A DNA stretch of 64,000 nt from Mesorhizobium_L sp035547755 (GTDB lineage Bacteria; Pseudomonadota; Alphaproteobacteria; Rhizobiales; Rhizobiaceae): positions 1-64,000 of the forward strand of contig DASZUG010000055.1 in assembly GCA_035547755.1 (NCBI GenBank), written 5' to 3'. Numbering within the stretch: position 1 is the stretch's first letter; every line of letters begins with the position of its first letter. Below the pieces are notes generated by a model. That model did no database searches, was not told the DNA's origin, and worked only from the letters and a program-made list of their open reading frames with translations. Shown one piece after another: positions 21,613 through 30,867 of the stretch. The translations under genes and the position numbers were made by a program.

Positions 21613-23472
21613 CTAGTCGAGCGCCTCCAACTCGCTGATCAGCCCATCGATAACGGACAGGCCTTTCTGCCAGAATGCCGGATCGGAGGCATCGAGCCCG
21701 AAAGGTTTCAGCAGTTCTGAATGATGCTTGGTGCCGCCGGCCTTCAGCATCTCGAAATACTTCTCCTGAAATCCCTTTTCGGCGTTCTGGTAGACTGCAT
21801 AGAGCGAGTTCACCAGGCAATCGCCGAACGCATAGGCATAGACATAGAAGGGCGAGTGGATGAAGTGCGGGACATAGGTCCAGAACGTCTCGTAGCCTTC
21901 CCGCAGCCTAATGGCGGGACCAAGGCTCTCCGCCTGCACCTCCAGCCAAAATTCGCCGATTTGGTCGGACGTCAATTCGCCCTTCTTGCGCTCGGTGTGC
22001 ACCTTGCGCTCGAATTCGTAGAAGGCGATCTGGCGCACGACCGTGTTAATCATGTCCTCGACCTTCTGCGCCAGCATGGCCTTGCGCTCGCGCGGCGCCG
22101 TCGTGTGGTCGAGCAGTGAGCGGAAAGTCAGCATCTCGCCGAAGACCGACGCCGTCTCGGCGAGCGTCAGCGGCGTCGAGGCCATCAGCGGACCCTGGGC
22201 GCCTGCCAGAACCTGATGCACGCCATGACCAAGCTCATGCGCGAGTGTCATGACATCCCTCGGCTTGCCCATATAATTCAGGAGCACGTAGGGATGGACG
22301 GAGGGAACCGTCGGATGCGCGAAAGCACCCGGCGCCTTGCCGGGGCGTACCGGCGCATCGATCCAGCGGCGGTCGAAGAATGTTTGGGCGATATCCGCCA
22401 TTTCCGGCGCGAAACGGCCATAGGCGGAGAGGACGGTATCCTTCGCGTCGTTCCACCCGATTGTCGCCTGCGGCGTGTCCGGCAGCGGCGCGTTACGGTC
22501 CCAATGGTTCATCTGATCCATGCCGAGCCACTTTGCCTTCATGGCGTAATAGCGATGGGAGAGGCGTGGATAGGCATCGCGCACCGCGCTCGCCAGAGCA
22601 TCCACCACTTCGCGCTCGACGCGATTGGCGAGGTGGCGCGAATCCGCGATGTCCTGGAAGCCACGCCAGCGATCGGAGATTTCCTTATCCTTGGCAAGCG
22701 TGTTGGTGATCAGCGTGAATGTGCGCAGATTGGCCTTGAAAACGGCGGCCAGCGCTTCCGCCGCCTTGCGGCGGGTTTCAGGATCGGCGTCCTGAAGCTT
22801 GTTGAGGGTCGGTTCGAGCGTCAGTTCCTCGCCGTCGATCGAGAAGCGAAGACCGCTCATCGTCTCGTCGAAGAGCCGGTTCCATGCGCCGCGTCCGGTG
22901 ACGGATTTTTCGTGGAAAAGCTGCTCGATCCGATCTTCCAGCTGGTAGGGCTTGTCTTTCCTCAGATCGAGCACCCAGGGACGGTAATGGCCGAAAGCGG
23001 GGTCGGCATCGAGGGCCGCCGCGATCATATCGTCGCCGACCGTGTTCAGTTCCAGTTCGAAGAAGATCAGATGCGCGCTGGCGTCCGTCATCTTCTCCTG
23101 GATGTCGCCATAGAATTTCGCCCGCTTGGGATCGGACGTGTCGCCTGAATAAAGGAGACCGGCATAGGAATAGAGCCTGGCGATCAATTCCTGGATCGCC
23201 TCATAGGATTGCAAGGCCTCGCCGAGAGCGCCCTTTTCACGGCGTCGGGCTTCCACTCCCAGCGTGCCCTTCCAGCGCTTTTCGAAAGCTGCCGCGTCCG
23301 ACGCCACTTTTTCGAGATCACGCGCCAGTTCCGGCGAATCCGTCGCGGGATAGAGATCGGAAAGATTCCATTCGGGCAGATCGCCGAGAAGGTTTCTGCT
23401 GTCGGCTTTTGCCGCCGTGCTGCGGGGGGACGGCTGGCTTGATTGGCCGCCCTGGCTATCGGCAAATGACAT
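21613..23472 (-). CDS. pepF: M3 family oligoendopeptidase F
   Basis: Cytoplasmic zinc metallopeptidase of family M3B that degrades oligopeptides. The zinc-binding HELGH is at residues 412-416 (TLAHELGHGVHQVL), the third ligand region ASVFGEMLTF follows, and the chain of 619 residues from ATG 23472 (MSFADSQGG) agrees with the family. That start follows GAGAGGACATC; the longer in-frame start at 23541 is unlikely. No signal peptide. It is divergent from the sigma-54 response regulator gene. Confidence 0.94.
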   Translation of the reverse strand: MSFADSQGGQSSQPSPRSTAAKADSRNLLGDLPEWNLSDLYPATDSPELARDLEKVASDAAAFEKRWKGTLGVEARRREKGALGEALQSYEAIQELIARLYSYAGLLYSGDTSDPKRAKFYGDIQEKMTDASAHLIFFELELNTVGDDMIAAALDADPAFGHYRPWVLDLRKDKPYQLEDRIEQLFHEKSVTGRGAWNRLFDETMSGLRFSIDGEELTLEPTLNKLQDADPETRRKAAEALAAVFKANLRTFTLITNTLAKDKEISDRWRGFQDIADSRHLANRVEREVVDALASAVRDAYPRLSHRYYAMKAKWLGMDQMNHWDRNAPLPDTPQATIGWNDAKDTVLSAYGRFAPEMADIAQTFFDRRWIDAPVRPGKAPGAFAHPTVPSVHPYVLLNYMGKPRDVMTLAHELGHGVHQVLAGAQGPLMASTPLTLAETASVFGEMLTFRSLLDHTTAPRERKAMLAQKVEDMINTVVRQIAFYEFERKVHTERKKGELTSDQIGEFWLEVQAESLGPAIRLREGYETFWTYVPHFIHSPFYVYAYAFGDCLVNSLYAVYQNAEKGFQEKYFEMLKAGGTKHHSELLKPFGLDASDPAFWQKGLSVIDGLISELEALD

Positions 23473-23634
23473 GATGTCCTCTCTCGGCGTTGGCTGGTCG
23501 ATGGTCGGAGAACGGATTCCCGACAGGCGGAAACAAATCATTCACCGGGTTTTCTGAAGCCTTTATTTAGAACCCTGTGCCAATCTGATCCAGAGATCAA
23601 AGCCGTGTGACACGCTAAAAATCCACCAAGGTCG

Positions 23635-25155
23635 ATGGCAGGCACCATTCTCATTGTCGATGACGATCCGGTCCAGCGCAGGCTGCTCGACGCGGTCGTC
23701 TCCAAATCCGGATACCGTACGCTTCTCGCGGAGGGCGGTGAGGCGGCTTTGCGCATGCTGGAAGGCGAAACCGGCGAAGATGTCGCTGTCATCATCCTCG
23801 ATCTGATGATGCCTGGGATGGATGGGATCCAGGTTCTTGGAACCCTGCGTGAGCGCAATCTCACGCTGCCCGTGATCGTGCAAACGGCCAAGGGCGGCAT
23901 CGATACCGTCGTCACCGCGATGCGTAACGGCGCGTTCGATTTCGTCGTGAAGCCGGCCTCGCCGGAACGGCTGATGACGGCGGTGAACGGCGCATTGAAG
24001 CTGGGCGCGTTCGAAGGCGATGCCAAGCAAAAGCAGCAGCGTGGCGTTGGCGCCCTCTCGTTTCGCGACATCATCACCCGCAGCCCGGTCATGGAACGCG
24101 TCGTGAGGTTGGGCAGGAAGGCGGCGGCTTCCAACATACCGATCCTTATCGAAGGCGAATCGGGCGTCGGGAAGGAACTTGTCGCGCGGGCCATCCAAGG
24201 GTCGAGCGAGCGGAACGGAAAGCCGTTCGTCACCGTCAATTGCGGCGCCATCCCGGACAATCTGGTGGAAAGCATTCTTTTCGGTCACGAGAAGGGCGCC
24301 TTCACCGGCGCAACGGAGCGGCACGTCGGCAAATTCGTCGAAGCCGATGGCGGAACGCTGTTCCTCGACGAGATCGGCGACCTGCCGCTCGACGTCCAGG
24401 TCAAGCTGCTTCGCGCGGTGCAGGAGGGAGAAGTCGATGCCGTCGGGGCCCGCTCAACGCAGAAAGTGGATATTCGCCTGATCTCGGCGACCCATCGCGA
24501 CCTCTTGCAGCGGGTGCGCGATGGAAAGTTCCGCGAGGATTTGTTCTATCGGCTCAACGTCTTTCCCATCTTCGTGCCTCCGCTCCGTGACCGTCCCGAG
24601 GACATCCCCTATCTGGTCGATCATTTCATCCAGCGCATGGGAACGTCCGGTTCCGGCAAGAAGGTGACCGGGATAAACCCGGAGGCGCTATCGTTGCTGA
24701 CGGCGTATGACTGGCCGGGAAATATCAGGCAATTGGAAAATGCCGTCTTCCGCGCCGTCGTTCTCAGCGAAGACAGCCTGCTGACGGCGGATGAATTTCC
24801 GCAGATCCGCGCCCAGGTCGAGGGAATCGACCTGACCTCACAAGGCGGGGGCGCACATGCGGAGAACAACGGGGAGGCGATAAGCCGGCACGTACGGCTC
24901 ATGGAGCAGGTCCAGCACGAGCGACCTGAAAAACAGGATTTCGGCATTGTGAGGGCGTTGGACGAGCGCGGAAACGTGCGGCGTCTCCTTGATGTCGAAC
25001 GGGAAATGATAAAGCTGGCGATAGACCATTATCAGGGTCAGATGAGCGAGGTTGCGCGCCGGCTTGGCATCGGCCGCTCGACGCTCTACCGCAAGCTCAA
25101 GGAACACGGCATCGACCCCGAGGCCAAGACGGATAGGCTGGCTTCCGTTTCCTGA
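23635..25155 (+). CDS. Sigma-54-dependent response regulator (NtrC type), orphan
   Basis: A 506-residue enhancer-binding protein. It has a receiver domain (1-120, phosphoacceptor Asp56 in IILDLMMPG, Lys106 in VVKPAS), an AAA+ domain with Walker A GESGVGKE (173-180 region) and GAFTGA (221-226) that contacts sigma-54, and a Fis-type helix-turn-helix at the C-terminus (MSEVARRLGIGRSTLYRKLKEHG). All elements needed for phosphorylation-dependent activation are intact. No histidine kinase is adjacent, so its sensor and targets are unknown. It is divergent from pepF and is followed 237 bp later by the DUF882 gene on the same strand; I see no -24/-12 promoter there by eye. Confidence 0.92.
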   Translation: MAGTILIVDDDPVQRRLLDAVVSKSGYRTLLAEGGEAALRMLEGETGEDVAVIILDLMMPGMDGIQVLGTLRERNLTLPVIVQTAKGGIDTVVTAMRNGAFDFVVKPASPERLMTAVNGALKLGAFEGDAKQKQQRGVGALSFRDIITRSPVMERVVRLGRKAAASNIPILIEGESGVGKELVARAIQGSSERNGKPFVTVNCGAIPDNLVESILFGHEKGAFTGATERHVGKFVEADGGTLFLDEIGDLPLDVQVKLLRAVQEGEVDAVGARSTQKVDIRLISATHRDLLQRVRDGKFREDLFYRLNVFPIFVPPLRDRPEDIPYLVDHFIQRMGTSGSGKKVTGINPEALSLLTAYDWPGNIRQLENAVFRAVVLSEDSLLTADEFPQIRAQVEGIDLTSQGGGAHAENNGEAISRHVRLMEQVQHERPEKQDFGIVRALDERGNVRRLLDVEREMIKLAIDHYQGQMSEVARRLGIGRSTLYRKLKEHGIDPEAKTDRLASVS

Positions 25156-25392
25156 AGCCGTTTGCGCGCCGGCGTGGATAATGGGTCGTTCAGGATTGTG
25201 ATTTTCCCTTATTTTTCATATGCATTGCATTTACCACGCTTCGTCGGAACACGATGCAGTCATGCTCTTGCCATGCTCTGACCGCATTTGGTCTCCACTA
25301 AGTGTGAATTAACCATTCGCAGCGATAGTCGGGAGGTGATCCATCTTCCGAGTGTCAGGTTCGGGGACATCGGTAGCCTTTAGGCCGTTGAT

Positions 25393-27192
25393 TTGACCAG
25401 ATCGCAAACACCCATCATCGGGCGCGGAGGCGTTGTTCTGGGTATTCCAGGATGGCTGCTGCGTTTCGTCGTGGCAATTGCTTCACTGTTCGCCTTCATC
25501 GGTAGCGCGAGCGCCGAAGTGCGGACGCTCAAGATCTATCATCTGCATACTCATGAGAAGGCCGAGATCGCCTATAAAAAGGACGGACATTATCTGCCCG
25601 ATGGCTTGAAGAAACTCGATTACATATTGAGGGACTGGCGTCGCAACGAGCAGATAAGGATGGATCCGCGCCTCTTCGATCTGCTTTGGACGGTTTATCA
25701 AAAGACCGGCTCGCACGATTATATAAACGTTGTGTGCGGTTATCGCGCGCCTGAAACCAATGCCATGCTGCGCAGGCGGACGCGTGGCGTGGCGCGCGAG
25801 AGCCAGCACACGCGCGGCAAGGCGATCGATTTCTATATTCCCGGCGTGCCGCTCGAAAAATTGCGCGAGATCGGGCTTAAGATCGAGGTTGGCGGCGTCG
25901 GCTACTATCCGACGTCGGGTTCGCCCTTCGTGCATATGGATGTCGGCAGCCCGCGGCATTGGCCGCGAATGAGCCGTCGTCAATTGCTGGCGCTCTTCCC
26001 CACCGGCAAGACGCTCTATGTGCCAGCCGACGGCAAGCCGCTGCCGGGCTATGAGGAAGCGCTCGCCGACTACAAGGCGCGTGGCGGACAGGCGCCCGAC
26101 ATACAGGTGGCTAGCGCATCCACAAAGCATAAGGGCTTCTTCGCGATGCTCTTCGGCGGCGGCGCGGATCAGGAAGAGGACGAGCAGGACATCAAGGTTG
26201 CGAGCACGAAGGTTGCCCAGGTTCGTGCGGCCGTGAGAAAACCGGCATCTTCAAGCGCCTTGCCCGGCGTCGAGTTGGCAAGCCTGCAGGAAGGCGGAGC
26301 ATCCGAGCCGAAGCCTGAGAAACCCATGGCGATTATCGCCGCGCTTCCTCCGCAGGACGTTCCGCTGCCGCTCAAGGCGCCGCGACCGGAAGTCGATGTC
26401 GGGTCGTCCAATGCGAGCGACGCGTCACAGGCGGAGGAACCGCAGGTCGCGCTCAACATACCGATACCTTCGCGCCGTCCGGACTATTCGCCGCCGGTCG
26501 AGGCGACGGAGGTTGCCGGTTTGCGCCATAACGAAGAAAAATCTCAGGTCTATGCCGCCAATGCCGATCAACTGGCGACAGTGATCGCCGGACATGCCGC
26601 GCAGCAGTCGTCCCGTGCCACCGAACATGCCGATCCTCGGCCGGTCGCGACGCTCGCGGCTTTCACCGGGCAATTGCCGTCGACGCGTCCCGATATGGGA
26701 GCGGAAACCGGCACGATTGCCATGCTGCCCGAGCGGCGCCCGGAATATGAGCCGCGCGAATCGACCGCGTCTCCCGCGGTTTTCAGGACGGAGGATAACA
26801 GCGGCAAGGGAGATCGTCTTGCCCCGGCCGCTTCGCCCCGTCTAGCGTTGCTTGAGCGTCCGGCCGGCGTGAGTGCGACAGCGGCGATAGCCTCCGGTGT
26901 CAGAACGACCGCAAAGCATCCGAGAAGTGCCTCAACTGCGGAAATGCCTCATCGGAAATCGTTCGAAGTGCCGATCCATAGCGAGATCGCTCGTTGGGCC
27001 GTGCAACACCGCTCTTTCAACCCCGCGATCGTCAGCAGCAAGTCGCCGTCACTCGCCTACAACATCGTCCACAGCGCACCGAGGATGGTCTATACGGAAG
27101 GCTTTCAGGCAAGCGGCCTTCCCAAGGATGCCAGCCATTTCAGCGGCAATGCCGTGGCCTTCCTGCCTGTGGCCCGCTTTGGCACGGATTGA
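25393..27192 (+). CDS. DUF882 (YcbK/MepK-like M15 peptidase) exported protein with long low-complexity tail
   Basis: A 599-residue exported protein starting, as far as visible, at TTG 25393: no in-frame ATG precedes the signal peptide (LLRFVVAIASLFAFIGSASA). Residues about 40-215 match DUF882/peptidase M15_2, the family of E. coli MepK, a murein endopeptidase, with zinc-ligand motifs SQHTRGKAIDF and FVHMDVGSPRHW present. The next 380 residues are low-complexity, Pro/Ala/Glu-rich, with repeated short motifs PIPSRRPDYSPP and LPERRPEYEPRE. The motif set suggests an active cell-wall peptidase; the tail may span the periplasm or bind partners. No clear Shine-Dalgarno sequence precedes the TTG. Confidence 0.82.
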   Translation: MTRSQTPIIGRGGVVLGIPGWLLRFVVAIASLFAFIGSASAEVRTLKIYHLHTHEKAEIAYKKDGHYLPDGLKKLDYILRDWRRNEQIRMDPRLFDLLWTVYQKTGSHDYINVVCGYRAPETNAMLRRRTRGVARESQHTRGKAIDFYIPGVPLEKLREIGLKIEVGGVGYYPTSGSPFVHMDVGSPRHWPRMSRRQLLALFPTGKTLYVPADGKPLPGYEEALADYKARGGQAPDIQVASASTKHKGFFAMLFGGGADQEEDEQDIKVASTKVAQVRAAVRKPASSSALPGVELASLQEGGASEPKPEKPMAIIAALPPQDVPLPLKAPRPEVDVGSSNASDASQAEEPQVALNIPIPSRRPDYSPPVEATEVAGLRHNEEKSQVYAANADQLATVIAGHAAQQSSRATEHADPRPVATLAAFTGQLPSTRPDMGAETGTIAMLPERRPEYEPRESTASPAVFRTEDNSGKGDRLAPAASPRLALLERPAGVSATAAIASGVRTTAKHPRSASTAEMPHRKSFEVPIHSEIARWAVQHRSFNPAIVSSKSPSLAYNIVHSAPRMVYTEGFQASGLPKDASHFSGNAVAFLPVARFGTD

Positions 27193-27236
27193 ACCTTATC
27201 CAGTAAGCCGTTCCAAGTTGTTGGTGGGGAAGGACG

Positions 27237-27881
27237 TCAGCCGGCCTGCTTCAAGCCGGCCGCTTCGCGCGAGAGAACCCTGATTTTTTCCCATTCCCCC
27301 CCTGCGATGAGTTCGTCCGGTGCGACCCAGGAACCGCCGACGCATACGACGTTCGAGAGGCTGAGATAGTCCTTCGCATTCTTCAGCGAAATTCCACCCG
27401 TGGGACAGAAGCGCATGCCGGCGAGCGGCGAAGCGAGCGACTTCAGGAAAGCGGCGCCGCCCGATTGTTCGGCCGGAAAGAATTTGAGGATGGAGAAACC
27501 TTCTTCCCGCAACGCCATGATTTCGCTCGGCGTGATGGCGCCCGGCAGGAAGGGGACGGATGCATCACGCGCGGTGTCGAGAAGTTCCTGCGTCGTGCCT
27601 GGGCTGACGATGAATTTTGCCCCCGCGTCCACAGCCTCGTCGTAATGTCGCGGTGACAAAACCGTTCCGGCGCCAACGATTGCATCGGGAACTTCGCTCG
27701 CGACGAGCCGGATTGCGTCTATCGCATCCGGCGTTCTGAGCGTGATCTCGATGGCCGGAAGCCCACCGGATACGAGCGCACGCGCTAGGGGGACGGCATC
27801 CGCCAATTCGCCGATCTTGAGTACCGGGATGACCGGTTGGCCTTCAAGAATGGCGGCCAGCTTCTGGTTTTTCTTCTGCAT
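27237..27881 (-). CDS. eda: 2-dehydro-3-deoxy-phosphogluconate (KDPG) aldolase
   Basis: Class I aldolase that splits KDPG into pyruvate and glyceraldehyde 3-phosphate, the last step of the Entner-Doudoroff pathway used by rhizobia for glucose. The 214-residue protein from ATG 27881 (MQKKNQKLAAIL) has the Schiff-base Lys133 in ILKFFPAE and catalytic Glu45 in AIEITLRTP, plus the phosphate-binding GGISLKNA and GGSW motifs. A longer in-frame start at 27929 adds an unrelated stretch. It stands alone, convergent with the DUF882 gene. Confidence 0.94.
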   Translation of the reverse strand: MQKKNQKLAAILEGQPVIPVLKIGELADAVPLARALVSGGLPAIEITLRTPDAIDAIRLVASEVPDAIVGAGTVLSPRHYDEAVDAGAKFIVSPGTTQELLDTARDASVPFLPGAITPSEIMALREEGFSILKFFPAEQSGGAAFLKSLASPLAGMRFCPTGGISLKNAKDYLSLSNVVCVGGSWVAPDELIAGGEWEKIRVLSREAAGLKQAG

Positions 27882-28006
27882 AAAGGTCCATCCTGGGAGA
27901 AGATGACGATCGGCGACGCAGGCACGCATCCGGAATATAATCGGTTTAGCAGCTCGTTCTATTCAAGTCCACGCGAGAGCGCCGTGAGGTCGGAAGACGT
28001 TTTTGC

Positions 28007-28834
28007 TCAGGCATAAAGCACGGCCATTGTTGCCGGTCCGGCAATGCCATCGGCATCCAAGCCGTGCTCGACTTGGAACTTGTGAAGCGCGGCGGAGGTG
28101 CGCGAGCCGAACACGCCATCCGCCTCGACCGAGTAGCCTCGCTCTCTCAGACACTGCTGCAGGCGGGTGACAGCCGGACCGGCCGAACCGATCGAAAGCA
28201 GGGCTGGTTCCTCATTGGTAGCGAAGGAATAAGCGAGGGCGTCGGCACCGCCGCCATAGGCCACGAAAGCTTCGGCGATCCGGCGGTCATAAGAGTTACG
28301 TGCGAAAAGCGGCCCATTGTAACCGCGCGCGAAGGTTGTCCAATCGTAGCGCTTGAGGGCATCCGCGAGACCGGCCTGCGCGATAAAGCGCGCCATCGCC
28401 CGCGCCTGCCCCCTGACACTCTTCCGGACTTCGGCGACAAAACTATCGACACTTTCATAGCCGAGCATCTTCCAATGAGCGCCCATGACCTGGCCGAGAC
28501 CCCAGGAAACTGATTCGCGGGCTGCCTCACTATCGATGGCTTCTGCCCGTGCCAGAAGCCTCCAGCGGGCTGCCTGAGCGAAGGGATTGCGAACGGCACC
28601 TGGTATGGGCGACGCAAGGCCGGCTTTCCTCGCCCGCTCCTGCCTTTCCCCGCTCAGGCGCCGGTCGAAATAGTGACCCTCGAACCGTATCAGAGGTTCC
28701 TTTTTTCCCCTGACAACCGCATAGGGCTGGCCGCCGCTTTCCACATCCGCTACGGCGAGAAGCGCCGCGGGCTCGATGTCGAGATCGCCGGCCGCAGCGG
28801 TGATTTCATCGATCACTTCCCTGGAAAACATCAT
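28007..28834 (-). CDS. N-acetylmuramidase (DUF3380) with peptidoglycan-binding domain, endolysin-like
   Basis: A 275-residue protein with an N-terminal DUF3380 N-acetylmuramidase domain (about 15-195; likely catalytic Glu32 in VADVESGGQPY, then FEGHYF and SWGLGQVMGAHW) and a C-terminal peptidoglycan-binding type 1 repeat (about 210-275, VEADGVFGSRTSAALHKFQ). This architecture is common in phage endolysins and in free-standing rhizobial genes. There is no signal peptide or membrane helix, so release would need a holin or lysis. No phage genes are nearby. It could be a domesticated endolysin or a peptidoglycan-recycling enzyme. Confidence 0.82.
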   Translation of the reverse strand: MMFSREVIDEITAAAGDLDIEPAALLAVADVESGGQPYAVVRGKKEPLIRFEGHYFDRRLSGERQERARKAGLASPIPGAVRNPFAQAARWRLLARAEAIDSEAARESVSWGLGQVMGAHWKMLGYESVDSFVAEVRKSVRGQARAMARFIAQAGLADALKRYDWTTFARGYNGPLFARNSYDRRIAEAFVAYGGGADALAYSFATNEEPALLSIGSAGPAVTRLQQCLRERGYSVEADGVFGSRTSAALHKFQVEHGLDADGIAGPATMAVLYA

Positions 28835-29060
28835 CCGGCTCCCTTATCCGTCAACGGAGCCGAAATTGCGCCCAGGCTGCAGGAGGTGGAAAAGCTGGAG
28901 CACTTTTTGCGCCCGCTTTCCGTGGATGTGGACGGAAAAGAACAGGGCTCGGCGCCTTGCCAGGCTGGAAAGCCAGCGCTAAAGCGGGCCTTGCGAAAGG
29001 AAGCTTTGGGCGGGGCTTCCCAACGCCTTTCCAAGAAAGACGGCGAAACATTTTATCCCC

Positions 29061-29897
29061 ATGGTTTTGTCCACGTCTGAAGATGTTGTCAGCGTCGCCG
29101 CGCTTTATCGTTTCATGGAGATTGCGGATCCGGCGGCTTTGCGCGCGGCGCTTTTCGACTTTTGCCGAGAACAGGGCCTCAAGGGCAGCTTGCTGCTTGC
29201 GCCAGAAGGCGTCAACGGGACGGTCGCGGGATCGGAGGAGGGTATCGGCGGGCTGATCGGTTTCCTGGAGGAACTGCCAGGGTTCCATGGCGCGGAAATC
29301 AAGTTTTCCCATGCGGTAACAATGCCTTTCCGGCGCATGAAAGTGCGGCTCAAAAAGGAGATCGTTACCATGGGGGTGTCGGACATCGATCCCGTGCACA
29401 ACGCAGGCATCTATGTCACCCCGGGCGAATGGAACCGTCTGATAGCCGATCCGGAAACAATTCTCATCGACACGCGCAACGTCTATGAGGTGGCGATCGG
29501 CACATTTTCCGGTGCGATCAATCCCGAAACCGAAAACTTCCGCGAATTCCCGTCGTGGGTTGACGGGAACAGCGAGCGGTTTCGCGGCCGCAAGGTGGCG
29601 ATGTTCTGTACCGGCGGTATCCGCTGCGAAAAGGCGAGCGCGTATGTACGATCGGCCGGTGTCAAGGAGGTGTTCCATCTCCGAGGCGGCATCCTCAAAT
29701 ATCTGGAGGAGGTGCCGGAGGAAGAAAGTCTCTGGCAGGGCGAATGCTTCGTCTTCGACGAGCGCGTTTCGGTACGCCATGGATTGAAGGCGGGTAACGC
29801 AAAACTCTGCCCCGATTGCGGTCGGCCGTCACGTGGCGCGGTGGTGGCCGCGTCGAGCGGAGGAAGCGGATGCTGCGCCTGCCAGACGTCTGAATAA
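29061..29897 (+). CDS. trhO: tRNA uridine(34) hydroxylase (rhodanese-like)
   Basis: TrhO (YceA family) hydroxylates the wobble uridine of certain tRNAs to 5-hydroxyuridine using oxygen. The 278-residue protein has an acylphosphatase-like N-terminal half (GSLLLAPEGVNGTVAGSEEG) and a rhodanese domain with active-site loop CTGGIRCEKAS (Cys183, Cys189). A short C-terminal cysteine-rich tail (CPDCGR, CCAC) is typical of proteobacterial members. The ATG at 29061 fits. It stands alone between the muramidase, which is divergent, and the DUF533 gene. Confidence 0.92.
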   Translation: MVLSTSEDVVSVAALYRFMEIADPAALRAALFDFCREQGLKGSLLLAPEGVNGTVAGSEEGIGGLIGFLEELPGFHGAEIKFSHAVTMPFRRMKVRLKKEIVTMGVSDIDPVHNAGIYVTPGEWNRLIADPETILIDTRNVYEVAIGTFSGAINPETENFREFPSWVDGNSERFRGRKVAMFCTGGIRCEKASAYVRSAGVKEVFHLRGGILKYLEEVPEEESLWQGECFVFDERVSVRHGLKAGNAKLCPDCGRPSRGAVVAASSGGSGCCACQTSE

Positions 29898-30074
29898 AGG
29901 GCGATTTTTGCCTCGAAACCGACGCAAATCGAGATGGCTGGACCGGGCGAATCAAAGCGCCCGATCACGTTCCAATACGGTCATGAAATCGTCCGCGTGG
30001 CGTCATTGTAATGTCGTCAAACGTGCCTACCTGACGACGACCCGTGGCGGCGGATACCATGACGTGGAGGCTAT

Positions 30075-30776
30075 ATGCTCGAACCGAAAAAGCTGCTCGA
30101 CGATTTATTGGCGGTAAGGATTCCCGGATTTGGCGGAAATGTCGCTGAGAACGCCGTGGAAACAGGAGGGCTGGCGAAGGCCGGTCCGGTTGCGACCGGC
30201 GCCGTTGCGGCGCTGCTGCTCGGCACGAGGACGGGGCGGCCGCTGGCGCAATCGGCGTTGAAGATCGGTGGCGCCGCCGCCATTGCCGGCCTCGCCTATC
30301 AGGCTTACCGCAATTATCGGAATGGTGGCCAGCCGACCGATCCGATCGATGGAGGGGCATCCGTTCCGATGCCTGCGCCCGAAGACACGGCGTTCCATCC
30401 CACGCGCTTGCCGGAAGGGGAGGAGGCGTTCGCGCTTGTGCTGGTACGCGCGATGATCGCGGCCTCGCGTGCCGACGGTATGATCGACGTTTCCGAGCAT
30501 CAGGCGATCCTCGACAGAACGCATGCCTTGGACGTGGACGGCGATGTCGAGAGCTTTCTCTCCCGTGAACTCGGTCGTCCGATCGATCTCGATCAACTGA
30601 TTGCGGCCGCCAAGACGGACGCGCAGAAAATCGGGTTCTATGCGGCGTCCCGCCTCGCCGTGAATGCCATTTCGGATGGCGAACAGCGCTATCTCGACGG
30701 GCTGGCAAAAAAACTGAAACTGCCACAAGCTCTTGTCCAACATATCGAAGGCTGCGTCTTGTCGCTCAGCAGTTGA
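30075..30776 (+). CDS. DUF533/YebE-like membrane-associated protein (TerB-like domain)
   Basis: A 233-residue protein of the DUF533 (YebE) family. A glycine/alanine-rich hydrophobic region (about 35-80, VATGAVAALLLGTRTGRPLAQSALKIGGAAAIAGLAYQAYRNY) likely enters the inner membrane and a C-terminal TerB-like helical domain (about 115-230) contains the acidic ASRADGMIDVSEHQ motif suited to metal binding. E. coli YebE is an envelope stress-related protein of unknown function. ATG 30075 follows GGAGG at about 30066-30070. No functional partner is obvious nearby. Confidence 0.8.
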   Translation: MLEPKKLLDDLLAVRIPGFGGNVAENAVETGGLAKAGPVATGAVAALLLGTRTGRPLAQSALKIGGAAAIAGLAYQAYRNYRNGGQPTDPIDGGASVPMPAPEDTAFHPTRLPEGEEAFALVLVRAMIAASRADGMIDVSEHQAILDRTHALDVDGDVESFLSRELGRPIDLDQLIAAAKTDAQKIGFYAASRLAVNAISDGEQRYLDGLAKKLKLPQALVQHIEGCVLSLSS

Positions 30777-30867
30777 ATCGGCCTTGTTCCGGACAAAATG
30801 CAGGCGGATTGCAGATGCCTTTTCCCGGTGGAAAAGAGCATCTGTTTTGTAATCGCGGAGACGGTGG

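Noticed and set aside
27238..27260. GCCGGC ... GCCGGC inverted repeat at the end of eda as terminator
   Set aside because: It lies within the coding sequence and has no T-tract; GCCGGC is very frequent here.
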